Below, in pieces: positions 21,276-35,380 of a stretch of 64,000 bases of DNA. The stretch comes from Entoloma clypeatum (lineage: Eukaryota; Basidiomycota; Agaricomycetes; Agaricales; Entolomataceae): the NCBI GenBank assembly GCA_963565915.1, contig OY751493.1, positions 3,906,001 to 3,970,000 on the forward strand, in the 5' to 3' direction. A program made the position numbers and the translations under genes. Position 1 is the stretch's first letter. Each line of letters opens with the position of its first letter. Below the pieces are notes generated by a model. It was not told the origin of the DNA, made no database searches, and was given only the letters and a program-made list of their open reading frames with translations.

Positions 21276-21757
21276 ATAGCCGAGCTAGTGACAGTGGGGG
21301 ATTCTTGCCAGGCGAATGCGAGCAATGAGACAGGATGAGGCAAGAGCAGGGTCCCTTAAATAAAATGCTAGATCATTCCACATGAAAATGTTGGAGGGTT
21401 CATTGAATTATTTAAAGGTTACCGGTTACCAGTTACTCTAAGATGGATGTCAGTTTTATGACCTAACTAGTGTCCCGATACTTACATGTGGGGGAGGACA
21501 TGTTCTGCTGTAGACGAGAAACAGCATCTTCAGGGTTCTCATCCACCAGCGGGCCTTTAGCGCTTCAGCTTCAGATCTTCAGATCCTAGGCGGCTGTCGG
21601 GGGCCTTCAAGTTTGGAGGCTTTGCAGTGACGATGGCGCATGAGCGCGAAAATACAGGAAGCACGTGCAAGCGCGTACTCGGACATATCCTCACTCCCGC
21701 CATTATCGTGGCCGTCCTCAATCTCGAAGCCGGTGCGAGGTTGTAACGTCTGGACAG
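21276..21757. promoter_or_regulatory. divergent promoter region between F-box and AP-3 delta genes
   Basis: The 482-bp gap lies between two divergent start codons (21275 minus, 21758 plus). A GGTTACCGGTTACCAGTTAC direct repeat near 21417-21436 is visible. No gene is recognised; open frames here are weak. Confidence 0.4.
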
Positions 21758-24700
21758 ATGTGGGAACGGACACTTCAAGACCTCATCCGCGGCCTTCGTG
21801 CAAACAAGAAAGATGAATCCAAGTTCATAGCAAAGGCTGTCGACGAAATCAGGAATGAGATTCGGAGCGACGACATGGAGCTCAAAGCCGGAGCTGTGCT
21901 CAAGCTCACATATGTGCGTCGTTTTCGGAAGCATGTTCGTGCGTCATCCAATGCTTCAGCAGCTCGATATGTTGGGGTATGACATGGGATGGGCGTCCTT
22001 TCATGTCGTCGAGGTTATGTCCTCGCCGAGAATCCATCTCAAGAGCGTTGGATATTTGGCTGCTACCCAGTCATTCAATCAAGACACGGATGTCTTGATG
22101 CTCACGACAAATCTCTTGAAAAAGGTAGGCTGCATGCTATCCATCCGATTTCTGGGCTACACAGTTATCAGGATTTGAGTTCTAATCCCGCAGATATTGC
22201 CGTGACCTTGAATGGGGTGGCAACTATCGTAACTCCTGACCTCGCGCGAGACGTTTCACCAGAATTGATCGCTATGCTGAACCACTCACGACCACAAGTC
22301 AGAAAAAGAGCAGTCCTCGCACTTTACAAAATCATCGTCAAGAATCCCGAAACTATTGGAGACGCACGTCCTCGAATGGAAGAGAAATTAGAAGATTCCG
22401 ATCCAGGTACGTCACGGACGGGAACCATCTACACACCCCTAATGGATATTTCAGGAGTCGTCTCTGCCACTGTCAACGTTCTATGTGAACTTGTGCGACG
22501 CAACCCCCAAGAATATCAAACCCTAGCACCTCAGCTCTTCCAACTACTCACGACATCCTCAAATAATTGGATGTTGATCAAAATCGTCAAATTGGTGAGT
22601 CCCCTTCTGCAGCTATACTTATGGTTCCTGGTCTAATGCATCACAAGTTTGGCTCTCTGTCACCGTATGAGCCTCGTCTGGTGAAAAAGTTACAGGCACC
22701 AATAACAGAACTCATCTCGACAACTCAAGCCATATCATTGTTGTATGAGTGTGTTCATACCTGCATCATCGGAGGAATACTACAAGGACCATCGGGTAAT
22801 TCATTGGCGAAAACATGTGTGTCGAAACTTGCCGCTTTTATCGAAGACTCGGATCAGAACTGTATGTCACTCGCGCATGCTTTTCTACCAATTCTGTCCA
22901 TTGACTATCAAAAAAGTGAAATACATTGCTTTACTCGCCATGACAAAAATTGCTCCATCCCATCCTCATCTCCTTGCCGAGTATCAGGACACAATTCTTG
23001 CGAGTGTCAATGATCAGGATGTGAGCATACGAATGCGTGCCCTCGACCTAGTATCTGCAATGGTGCGCGATTTGTTTTCAGGTTCGTAACACTCTGCTAA
23101 CTCTTTAGTCATTCTTTAGGTCAATCGAGAAAACCTGCAATCAATCGTCCAGCAGGTATTATCTCACCTTTTACCAGACGCGTCATCGCCAACCTTGCGA
23201 AGTGCTGTCCAATCACTCGTACAACACACGGCTTCCCATGCCCCCACTTCTATCCAAGACCAGATGTCTCCCAGCCGATCACCCGCGTACCGACTTGTCC
23301 TTTGCCAGCGAATCCTGAATATGTCCTCACAATCAACCTACGATAATGTTACGAACTTTGAGTGGTACATTTCAGTTCTTGTTGACCTTGCACATATCGC
23401 CAACGTCGATGTCGGAGCTGAGATTCGAGACCAACTCGTCGATGTTGTGGGCCGTGTACGGGCCATAAGACGCTATGCCGTCAAGCTCATGTACACCTTG
23501 CTCAGCGATGCGGCAATGTTACGAAATTCTCGAGAAGAAGGCAACTGTTCCGAAGTCCTTTGGGCAGCAGCTTGGATATGCGGAGAATTTTGCGAGTGAG
23601 TTATGTTTGTTCAGCAGCAATTTTGTGAATATCCAAACTCGGGTGTTATAGTGAACTTGCTGAACCGCATAAACTTCTTCCGTACCTCTTGCAGTCGGAA
23701 ATTTTGACCCTTTCACCCGACATCGTCGCCATGTACATACATGCTGGTACGAAAATCTTCGGGTCCTGGGCTGCTGATGTTGCCCAGCGATGGACGGATG
23801 ACGATCTACCACAAGTCAAAAGCGTCGTTGAAATGATGGTCTCACAGCTCGGAGAACTCGTTCAGAGCTCTCAAATCGAGGTTCAAGAACGCGTAAGCTA
23901 CCATATTCAGCACAGTATATCACCAGGAAGATAATCTGATGACCGCTATTCTGCAGGCGGCAAACTCGTTACAACTCTTTCGCTTTATCCAAGCGGACCT
24001 CAATGCATATCGACCGAAACCTCCTACGACTCCAGGCTTCTCGACGCCCGGTTCCTCGTCATCATTTGAGTACGCTGCACCTACGACGGAGCCTCGCTTC
24101 CCGAAAAGCCTGTATCTTATGCAACCCCTTTTTGAGGCATATGAGCTGAATCCTGTAGCTCTCACCGCCCAGGCGAGTGTCCCTGTTCCTGATGGTCTAG
24201 ACCTGGATACGTGGATAGTGGAACCACCTCGTGAAACCGTCCCTGAAGAGATGGCGGAGCGGACGGTCAAGAAGGGGAAGAAAGGGAAAGGGAAAGATGT
24301 GAGTGGAGGCAAGGTCAAGAGTGGAAAGAAAAAGCAGGAGACAGTGGAATTGGTCGAGAACGGGGATGCTTTAGCGCCGGCTGAAATCGAGACACCTGAG
24401 GAGAAAGCGGCGCGTGCGAGAGTGAGTATCCTTGAAAGTCTCGGACCTTGATTCCTTGTTGACAATTTCTTTCAATCCGGGAACAGCGAAAAGCAGAGCG
24501 ACTTGAGCACTTGCGGGATGATCCATATTATATCATTGACGATAAGCCCAAGCCTGTCGAAGTCGATCTTGAGGCCATACCGATCGTGCACCTAGAGAAC
24601 ATGCCTCCAATCGCAGGTTTGTGTTCGTTCACTCTACAACCGACCTCAAGACTGACGTCGATTTTTGGAAGGCCCGAGCAATCTACCATCCCTGAAGCCC

Positions 24701-25000
24701 ACATCACAAACCTCTTTCACGCCGTTTATAATCGATAAAGACGGTGAAATGCCGGAAGGAGCGGTGACGTCAAAATACCCAATATCCACTGGTACGCCAA
24801 GGCAGCAGACACCCGCCCCAACGCCAAACGGCAGCGGTTCGATCCCATCACGAATGACTCCGTTTCCGCCCTATGAAGTGTCCGATGTAGCGATTCGGAC
24901 GAGTACACCAGAACCCATCCAGGTCACCCGGGTGAAAAAGAAAGGAACTGCGAAGAAGAAACGGACACCTGCCTCTACAACTGCCACGGTCGAGAGATAG
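21758..25000 (+). CDS. APL5: AP-3 adaptor complex subunit delta
   Basis: Eleven exons (21758-21913, 21963-22124, 22172-22406, 22455-22594, 22648-22861, 22917-23062, 23120-23595, 23652-23892, 23957-24421, 24487-24616, 24672-25000) give 897 residues. The N-terminus MWERTLQDLIRGLRANKKDE and the armadillo-like adaptin trunk are highly conserved (MLGYDMGWASFHVVEVMSSP, VTPDLARDVSPELIAML, SSNNWMLIKIVKL, LLYECVHTCIIGG, VNDQDVSIRMRALDLVSAM). The C-terminus is a Lys-rich hinge (KKGKKGKGKD) with a short acidic/Pro-rich tail. AP-3 sorts cargo from Golgi/endosomes to the vacuole. The ear appears short or missing, as is common in fungi. All junctions keep frame. Confidence 0.93.
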
Positions 25001-25155
25001 CCTTTGTAGATGATATGTATTTTGATTGCTAGATTAGGAGCTACTATGGTTGGTACTTATACAACACTAGAAAGAATGGATGAAATGGGGGGGGGTGAAC
25101 TATTCGGGGTATATGCGTGAAAGTAAAAAAATGCGGTTAACATGTGTCCAAAGCA

Positions 25156-27305
<2,150 letters not shown>

Positions 27306-27740
27306 GCCGCCGAGAGAGACTGTAGATGTGGTCTTTAGTGTTCGGGGTTCCGTGACGCGTCGTAAACGATGGTTCAAAGTTCAAAAAGCCTCTGTTCGCT
27401 GTCAGCCACCGAAGTGATCAGCAAGGTGGAGAGACAGCTCAGATTCGGACGAAAAACAGTGGATGGAAAGGGAGGGAAAAGGAGTGTACACTGGAGGAGG
27501 ACTTTTGTGGACAGATAGGCTGTGTTCTTGATTTATGTGCCTCAGGTCGAGTCGTAAAACAGGAAACGTGACCTGCAAATCAAATTGGCACCACAACACT
27601 TGTTCACTCCCGACCACAACGAGCAAAGGCCAGTTTCGTGGCCGACGATCCGATTAACACATATCGGGTAATCTACGCCGTTTCATCTAGTCATTTTGAA
27701 TGCCTCTCCCGACCCCCCTCAGTACCGGCAAATAATTAAT
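27306..27740. other. promoter and 5' region of the kinase gene
   Basis: The stretch lies between the kinase start and the stop of the small candidate gene. It contains pyrimidine-rich tracts on the minus strand. No conserved protein is found; a 74-codon open frame there looks incidental. Confidence 0.4.
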
Positions 27741-28290
27741 CTACTTCATTTCAATGGAGGTGAATGGGTGCCATGGGGCCCGGGATAAGGTTGTTGGTGT
27801 TGGTTGGATCACGACGTTCAAAGATGCTTGATCAGAGTTGGCCAGCCCTTGTTCGACTTCGTATGTTTCGTCTATATCCTCATCGATAGCTGTATGAAGA
27901 ACGCGCTCTGCATCTCCTAGAATAAGTGAACGACCCCACGAGAATCATGACAGTGACGAGCGCGCAGCGATTGCAACAGTGCCTTGGTGAATGGGGTTTT
28001 TAAGCACAGAAAAGTAACCAGCAAAGGGGTTGCGATCTACGGCAGCCGATTCGCCGTATCAGGTCTTCATGGGCTACGCCAATTGAACCTTATTAGGCTG
28101 AAAGGTTGCGTGCCATGACTTCGCCTGGCCCTCGTCACAAACTTACATGGAGATCCCTGTCAGACAGGAAAAGAATCTGGTTTGAAATCATTTGATGCTA
28201 CCAATGTGAGGTACTCATATCCTTTGTCTTTACTGTTACCTGCCAGAAACCTCATGCATCAGTGTCAGAGTAAGATGAAATCCTGGTGAG
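27741..28290 (-). CDS. possible small protein gene between kinase and CDF transporter
   Basis: On the minus strand, 27915-27741 reads as a coherent C-terminal exon (GDAERVLHTAIDEDIDETYE through APWHPFTSIEMK, stop at 27743-27741) preceded by a CTAG acceptor. A second coding-like segment upstream, about 28045-27950, reads NPFAGYFSVLKNPIHQGTVA. A start MRFLAG with GT donor is possible near 28265. I could not join all pieces in phase, so the model is provisional. No family recognised; one hydrophobic segment is likely. Confidence 0.35.
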
Positions 28291-28336
28291 GTTCACCCGC
28301 CTAGAAATACAGCAGTCGTAGAATCGGGAGCATAGC

Positions 28337-30127
28337 TCAAATCAGTTTCCGATGTTCCTAAATTGTCGTATCGGTTAGGCACAGTAGACAGAATCTAAAT
28401 CTGGAAAGTGAAGACATACAGGTGTATGACTAGTCTCGTGGTCGACATGCACGAAGGCCCTTTCAACATTCGGAAGGAGCTCTATTTTATCCTGCAATTG
28501 CTGACTGAGGTCATGCGCTTTCCATAGGGGGGTATGGGCATCCATAACGACGTCCACCTCGACAAAATAATCCTGCAAAGATTGCGCTTAGATATTCGTA
28601 GACACTTCGGAAAAGAATATATTCACTGGTCCGCTCTGCAATGATTAAAAGTCAGCGAAATGTTGAAGGATGAAGAGAAGAAAACTAACGTGGTATGCTC
28701 GCACGGTGTCTATGTTGAGAATCTCATCACTGAAAGTCGCGGCTTTGTAAATGATTAGCTGTAGAAATTCGTGAGGGGCCGATCTTCCAGCCAGTAGCTC
28801 GAATTCTCCGTATATCGTACGACCCCAAGCGATGATAACGCCTAGACCAATCTGTAAATCATTGTAATAAATGTCCTATAACAAACTAGATGAATAGCAG
28901 CGTACTATAATGGCTCCCATTGGATCCAAATCTATGTGCGGCTTTTAAGAAATGAAATTGGACGAAAGCATTTTTATGACACTTACACCAGCGCAACTTG
29001 CTTCCTCCGGCTGACATCAGAATACCTATGGCAAGATAAGACACCAGAATGAAGGGAAAATGACCGATTGTGTATACCGAATCCATTGACCCACAAATCA
29101 TTTCTATGGTCCTCCCAGAGGACGCGCACCTGGCTGGATTGATGACGAAGTGAAAAGCAGTAGATGAATAAGAGAAGCTTGGCGCCTAGAGAAACATGTC
29201 TGGATAAAGTCTGATCTGTTCACGATGGGGACATACCTAGGGCAACGGCGACGGCTATAATTGAAGGAATGTGGAAATTCTGGAGGACATCGTTCTGTTT
29301 GATAGCGATATCTCGGACGGATTCAACGATGACGATAAGATTCACAGCGCCCATCCTTGGAAGGAATGAGCAGGGACATAGCAACCACACGTCGTACTTA
29401 CAGAAAACCTAGGAGAATGTAGCTTCGAAGTATTCGATGCCGAACAATGCTTACCATAAGTGATATTGCCGATCGTCTCCAGACGAGCGCCACCCACGGG
29501 CCATTTGGTCACATTAAGGCTCTCAGCTTTTCTGTGCAGCCAAAAAAGGAGTACGTTGCTTCCAACATCAAAGACCGAATCGATGCCGGTAGCCAAGAGT
29601 GACAATGATCCTGAAGAAACGGCGGCATACACTGTCCAGCAGTATGGCCGTTAGATGATGAGTAGAGAACCAGACCAAGTGCGAACTTTGTAAGGCACAC
29701 AGGGCAAAATTCCCAAAAAGACTGGCATAGATGGCAATTTTAATCTACGTCGGTGCACAAGTCGTTAAATTCAGGTTGGCATACGTGTAAAACCAGTTCT
29801 TACGGGTAGTAAGAGTTTTTCTTCAGCGTCCCGGGCGTCGGCGGTGTGCGCCTCCATGGGCTTGAGGAGAGCATGTATTAACTGTAGAGATGTCACCTCG
29901 ATTTTACAGGAGAGGTTGGGTGTGAAAGCAAGTACATTGTTCTGCCTCTGGTGATATCTGGCGATATATTTTCCCCTACGACTCTCTCGAAGAAGGGCGA
30001 TCTGTTCCTCCGACTGGATTCTTCTGCGGAAGTCATACGGATCTGTAGATGGAGTACTTGACACCGTGGCGGAGGTCGTTTCAATGTCCGTGTCGGGCAT
30101 TGCCATTCTGTCGGAACTTGACATCAT
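28337..30127 (-). CDS. cation diffusion facilitator (manganese-type CDF) transporter
   Basis: The polar N-terminus (MMSSSDRMAMPDTD; a second ATG at 30124) leads into six membrane helices. A DSVFD motif in SLLATGIDSVFDVGSNVLLFWLH (helix 2) and an HRNDLWVNG motif at helix 5 are the DxxxD-like metal sites of Mn-type CDF members. The C-terminal cytoplasmic fold (YFVEVDVVMDAHTPLW, VERAFVHVDHETSH) is typical of metal-sensing CDF domains. The gene has many short introns. The true end is a 21-bp last exon (28357-28337) coding EHRKLI after a 62-bp intron; without it the frame would end in an unconserved tail at 28375. It presumably exports Mn2+ (or Fe/Zn) from the cytosol to an organelle or outside. 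Confidence 0.88.
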
Positions 30128-30627
30128 GAGCCAGGTGAACGGTAACAGACTGGAGAAAGGTGCCTCCCATGCGCACTTTAGCGAGGCCTAGATGATGCTA
30201 CAAACTTGTGATGGTCGACTAGTGACCCCTCAGCTTGAGATATCGTGGAGAGGATTGAAATTACAGAGAACCGAAACAGTGGATGGGCAATACAGGTCGG
30301 ATCAACTTGTCAATCGTTACCACTCGTTCGGGATGCCAAACCTACCAAACGCTCTTTCAGAAAACTTTATATGGCGTCTCCCCCTTGGTGTGGTAGTGGG
30401 TCAGGATATGTTACGACGTTGTTGAGAAGCCTTAAGTACGAGGGCCGAGTCAAGGAAGGCCGATCTTTCGCTCTTGTCCGAGTCCCGGCGTACTTGATTC
30501 GTTCTCCGACTCACACAGTGTGTAAATGCGCACATCGCACGAGCATCGAACGTCATTGATTTGTTGAGCGGCTTTTTGTTACACCGATTACACAAGTATG
30601 AGAATGAGAATGGATTGCCAGCCGACT

Positions 30628-30750
30628 ACGTTACGTAGGTAACCCAGGTGAAGCAAAACTACTTAGACCCAAGTAACGGTAAGTAAGTAAGTAAGTAACA
30701 AAGAAAGAAAAGTATAGTTATTCAACTACGCTGGGTTGGTTACGTAACGT
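30628..30750. repeat. 123-bp inverted-repeat element
   Basis: ACGTTACGTAGGTAACCCAG at 30628-30647 is matched by the near-complement CTGGGTTGGTTACGTAACGT at 30731-30750 (17 of 20 positions). The 83-bp interior includes a TAAG microsatellite. It could be a tiny foldback/MITE remnant or a hairpin. Confidence 0.55.
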
Positions 30751-31335
30751 TCTTCCAGTTTAAACCGTGATCACTGATGACGGACGATGAACACGCTCAA
30801 TTGGCAGCTCTCGCGCCTGTCTTCCTCGTATTCGCGGTCGTTGTGTGCGGCATCTGCCTTCTTTCAATCCCCCCAATTGATTAAAGTTTCAACTTCTTTC
30901 CAGCATTGCTGCACTACTATGGTGCATGATCTCTTCTTGTATGGGAACACCCATCCTTCGCGCCGCGTCTGATATCTGGGAATGTATCGTATTGAGCTCG
31001 CGATCTGGACCAGGACTGCAACGTAGGAGAGGGTTCGGTGAGCAAGAGATCTGGGAAATGGAAGCTCGCAGTAGAACAAGATGATTTCCTCGAACTTGGA
31101 CCTACCTGGAATTTAATGAACTCAAAAAATTTGCCGCAGCCCTGTCCTTCTTTCAATCCTTTCCGGATGAGTGGCTTCTCCCCCGCGTCATACTATTTCA
31201 ACCCCCACGGTTGTGTTCGATGAACTAACATATTCGCAGTGCTTTAACGCTTTCCCTTCGAGGTCGATCATATTTGGGTGGAATACTTCCTGTTCGAGTC
31301 CTCGAGAGGCTGACAGTCACGTCTCTCTCGCGAAA

Positions 31336-31343
31336 TATAAATT
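31336..31343 (+). promoter_or_regulatory. TATA box
   Basis: TATAAATT lies about 132 bp before the ATG of the secreted proline-rich protein gene, followed by a pyrimidine-rich leader typical of well-expressed fungal genes. Confidence 0.5.
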
Positions 31344-31474
31344 CTCGTCGGCGTGACAGAGAGACCCCCACCTATCTCTTTCCAGTACCACAACCACCAC
31401 TCCAATTCGATTACTTTCTTGCTTTCGGACATCGTTGTTCCGCCTACAACAAACCCCGCACACTATCCTCTACA

Positions 31475-32487
31475 ATGAAGATCCCTTCTAGCTCGTCCAT
31501 CGTCTTCGCCACCTTGGCTGTGTCCTCATCCTCGACTAGCTTGGCGGCTCCCACTGAAGCTTCGACCGGCGGACTGACCCCTTCGACCAGCAATCAGAAC
31601 ATCCCTCCACGAAGCAGCCCTATCCCTTCTTTCCGGTCAACCGAACTACATGATACGGCTGACAGTCATCATCAACGGTCCATCAGTAAGTCGTTGAATT
31701 TAACGTTCGCAGAATTCACTAATGTCCATGGTCAGTCGAAGATCTAGAACAACGCGGTATCCCAGATTTAGGACTCCCCAGTGTCAGGCAGCTCGAGGAA
31801 TGTGTCCAGAATTTCAAAGCACGCGAATCGTCAAATCCACCGGCCGCACGTGCAGCTCGAAGAGACAACCTACCAACCGAATCCCAATTCTCATCTTCGT
31901 CTTACCTTGCGCCCACCTCCGCCACAGGCACTTTGAATCCGTCAGCCGCCCCCATGCCGACCCCAGCCAACACCCCAGCCAGTACACCTTCCCTCACTCC
32001 ACGAGCCTATGCAGAAGATTCTCCCACTTCGGTTTCTCCCACTTGGGGGCCCGGGCTCTCCGGTGGTGATTCGGCGGATGCCTCCAATGGCGCTGCCCCA
32101 GATTCCCATCCTCCCGCCCCCGCCAACCCCGGTGGTCCCCCTCCGGCCGGCGTCCCCGGCCCCCCGGTTCCTGCGCTTTCCAATGGCCCTTCTCGCCGTG
32201 ATATCGCTGCTCCCGGGGGGGCTGCACCCGTTGGTCTCAGTCCTCCTGGCGATAAGATTCCTCCTCCCGCCTCCCCTGATTCTGCTGCTAGCTCTACTCC
32301 TCCTGCTCCTGCGCCTGCTGTTAACCCATCTGCCCGTGCTGTTCCTTCTGCGACAGGCGATAATTCTCCTGCTGGCGCTCCGCCCTCCCCTCCCATTGGT
32401 GCTCCACCCGTCCCTGCTGGTATCCCTGATTCTCCCAATGGTCCGCCTGACGTCCTATCCCCTGCCTCAGGTGCTTCTCACGCATAG
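31475..32487 (+). CDS. secreted proline/alanine-rich low-complexity protein
   Basis: Two exons, 31475-31685 and 31736-32487, give 320 residues. The N-terminus is a signal peptide (MKIPSSSSIVFATLAVSSSS, cleavage likely after SLA). The middle has a short conserved-looking stretch (DLEQRGIPDLGLPSVRQLEE). The last 190 residues are Pro/Ala/Gly/Ser-rich (NPGGPPPAGVPGPPVPAL and similar), with irregular PPA and GAPP repeats. There is no transmembrane helix or GPI signal I can see. It is likely extracellular or wall-associated; function unknown. A TATA box lies at 31336. Confidence 0.75.
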
Positions 32488-32768
32488 ACGTCCTATAGTG
32501 TTTCCAAATATCCCTTTCCTCTATTCCTATTTCTCAGTTAGAACATGACTACGTAAATATTTGGCCTCGCTTCTTGGGTCTTCCTTGACTTCACATATCA
32601 TACATTAGGAATACTGTATACCCTTCCGGATACCCATCTGTTCATAGGCTCAACGACGAATGCTACTAGGAATTAGCGTGACCATATATATGTCCTCCCA
32701 TACTAGCGTGACCACTGCCTTGACGACCCACTGTTATCTCTCAAAACACCAGCGTCAGGGCTGATTCC

Positions 32769-34921
32769 ATGTCGCGCCCTCGCCCTCTCGCCAACCTGGT
32801 GTCTGCGCAATTCGGCCGCCCCGAATATCAAGTACTAACACCACGAACACCTCACTCACGCGCTGGTCGTGCAGAGGAAGGCTATACCGGAGAGACGGTC
32901 GCCAATGACGATTTTCAAGAAGTAACACAACACCAATCTGCCCCCTTGCTTGTATCCTCGCGCAGCGAGACCTTCCCTTCCACAGGTTATCGGAGTCGCG
33001 GTGATGAGTTTGACGAGGGAAAACCGAGTGGCAGGAGGGTGAGGGGCGAACCGAGCTTGGGGCTTCTCATCTTCTGCTGCACGTACATCCCGCTCGTTTT
33101 GGGCAGCGTACTCGCTGGGTTCCTTCTTTTCCTTGCTTTCGTCTCGTATAACCGACCGGAGAAACTGAACGCATACTTGGGGGTCAATGTTTCTGATTTG
33201 GGAACCGGCCCATCGACAAATTTCAGCACCACATCCCTCGCTGGAGGACCTCATCAACGGCCGACTCCTCCCATACCCTCGCAATTCATCTCATACGCGA
33301 ACTATACCAAATTCCCACTCCTCTCGTCGGAATACCTTGCAGAATGTTACAAACTTGATCATGGATTCATGTCCCACGGCAAATACTGGGAGCCTGGCGC
33401 GATGGGTACCATAGACGTCATCCACCACGACGAACAAGATGGCTATAAACTGCCGCAGGGAGATCGCCGGATATGCACTAGTACCATCACTTACATGCTG
33501 GATGGAAAGGTCGGCTTATTTGCGGACCTCGCGTTGCTGGTGCAGGCAGCAGCATTTGCTCGTGAAGTTGCCACGGCCCCTGGCTGCACATCTCTCGCAC
33601 TGATTACCCTATCAACAGCGAAACCGGACGTTACTGATTGACGATACCTATTGGAATCGGGGGAAGTAGGTGGCGAAGTTTGATAGCCCCTCAGTGTTTG
33701 ACAGAAGATTTTGCTTATCAGATGGACTGATTATTTCCTGGATTTTCGTCATACTCAACCTGGGCCGGAGCCAGGTTGCAAGGCCCCTCCACCAGAAGGT
33801 CTGTCTGGTCCTTGACGAGAGGTAAAATAGATAGGGTGTTAACCATCAACTTACAGAGCTTGTCGCCTGTCCTCGACTGGCCAGGTAAGAAATATATTTT
33901 CATGCCCAAAAGATATCCTGAACCTTCCCGGACTTGCTCAAGACACTGGGTAAGTGGCGATGCCAAGTTCTGTGGGGTGTGGCCACTGATTAAGACTCTT
34001 GTTACGTAGGTTATCAATTCGCGGACAGTTCGTTTTCATTTCGGACACGAATTTCACGAAGCGTATGAGGATCCGTATGTATCCAGCACGTCAAATTGGG
34101 ATGTAGAAAACTCAATTTATAAACAGTTATGCCCACCAGCTGAATCGTCTCAAGGCGATATACGATGCCTCATCCCAGTCATTTCGAGAAACAATAGTGC
34201 CTAATGATCAAAGTACCGCACTAATCAGGAGAGCAAAATTGGAACTTTCGAGTTTGGTTTCCCCCGACGACGCCGTCACACTCAATGCCTACATCGCAAT
34301 TCACATTCGGAGGGGTGATCGCAAGCCAGCCTTCTATAACGGAAAATATGTCCCGGCAGAGGACTTCGTGCAAGCTGCAATCGACTCTTGGCAGCGGCTC
34401 AATCCGGCTAAATCACCTGAAAACCTTTTCTTATATGTTGCGTCTGATTCGGCGAATGCATACCAAGAAGTTCTTGGCCTTGTCGAAACGAGATACATGA
34501 CAATGTCGCTTTTCCAGTCTCAAGACCCAGAATTACGGGCTTTAGCAAGTCCTGAAGAATATGTCCAGAGCGACTTTGACCAGCTGGATGAGACTACACG
34601 GATACTTGCTACTCAAGGCGTTATTGTGGACTTTGCATTGATTAGCGGACTGTGGGCTGAAGAAGGAGACGTTATTCCCGATGCCACTGTGTGTACATTC
34701 ACGTACGATACTTCTATTACTTCAACTAGCTTTCACCTTGATGACGACTTTTGACGCACAGCTCCAACATATGCAAGCTATCCGCTGTCGCTTTAGGATG
34801 GGAAAGAGCTTTTGGTGAGGTAGATGAGATGGGAAAAGTGGATGCGGGGCATAAGCGGTGGGTCGAGATAGACCAGAATGGTTGGGTAGTTCCAGTTTGG
34901 GCACCCTTTGAGCTGTTCTAA
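32769..34921 (+). CDS. type II membrane protein with fucosyltransferase-like domain
   Basis: A cytoplasmic tail of about 95 residues (MSRPRPLANLVSAQFG...) is followed by one membrane anchor (LLIFCCTYIPLVLGSVLAGF) and a luminal domain. That domain has the nucleotide-sugar motif AIHIRRGDRK, a GKWTDYF...DFRHTQPGPEPGCK block and LFLYVASDSANAYQEV. These resemble GDP-fucose-dependent O-/alpha-fucosyltransferase folds. About six exons are needed. Key junctions: an intron near 33562-33615 with a weak donor (GTTGCC), one after NRG at about 33667 joining to KWTDYF, and a last intron near 34702-34759 joining TFT to SNICKL. The last exon ends WVVPVWAPFELF at 34921; without that intron the frame would stop at 34754. 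A Golgi glycosyltransferase role is inference; the donor sugar is untested. Confidence 0.72.
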
Positions 34922-35380
34922 ACAGAGCCGTCCAGTTTATGCGAGACTCGCAAGATCTCATTGTCCTAAGCGGTCGCAGAGCAACCACAGCCGACTCCGG
35001 ATGGCGGTGCTGATGGTCTTCCCACTTACTTCCCATCAAACACATTCGCTCTCTGGACCGGCAGCACTGCTAGAACAAATCTTCTCCTCACATGGATTTC
35101 ACAGTGAACAAACCGGAAAGGTAAATGCAAGTGCACCATGAAGTTATGCACATTGAATGCGGTGTTGTGTCGGTGACCAGTTTCCGTCTTATTTATTACG
35201 TTCGGCCTTCAGGGTTGAGTACGTTGGATCACACTTCCGCAGTTTTGCTTGACTTGGCTGTGAATCGGCTTTTGACACTCGTGGTTGGCGTATCTCCGGC
35301 GACTGCCTTCATAATTCTTCCTTGAAGCCACGCCTCGCCGAAGTTCTATCTCCTTTCGTCGGCCGCCATACACTAGGATA
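34922..35380. other. intergenic region, possible unplaced exon
   Basis: Positions 34985-35100 have a coding-like frame (GLPTYFPSNTFALWTGSTAR) ending at a possible donor, but no start or downstream exon joins it clearly. Otherwise nothing is recognised. Confidence 0.35.

Larger units (their letters stand above)
30128..31474. other. 1.35-kb intergenic region with short repeats
   Basis: The region separates the divergent CDF and secreted-protein genes. It has a (TAAG)n-like microsatellite (TAAGTAAGTAAGTAAGTAAC near 30680) inside an inverted-repeat structure at 30628-30750. Open frames of 60-105 codons on both strands show no conserved domain. The right end contains a TATA box for the downstream gene. 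Confidence 0.5.
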
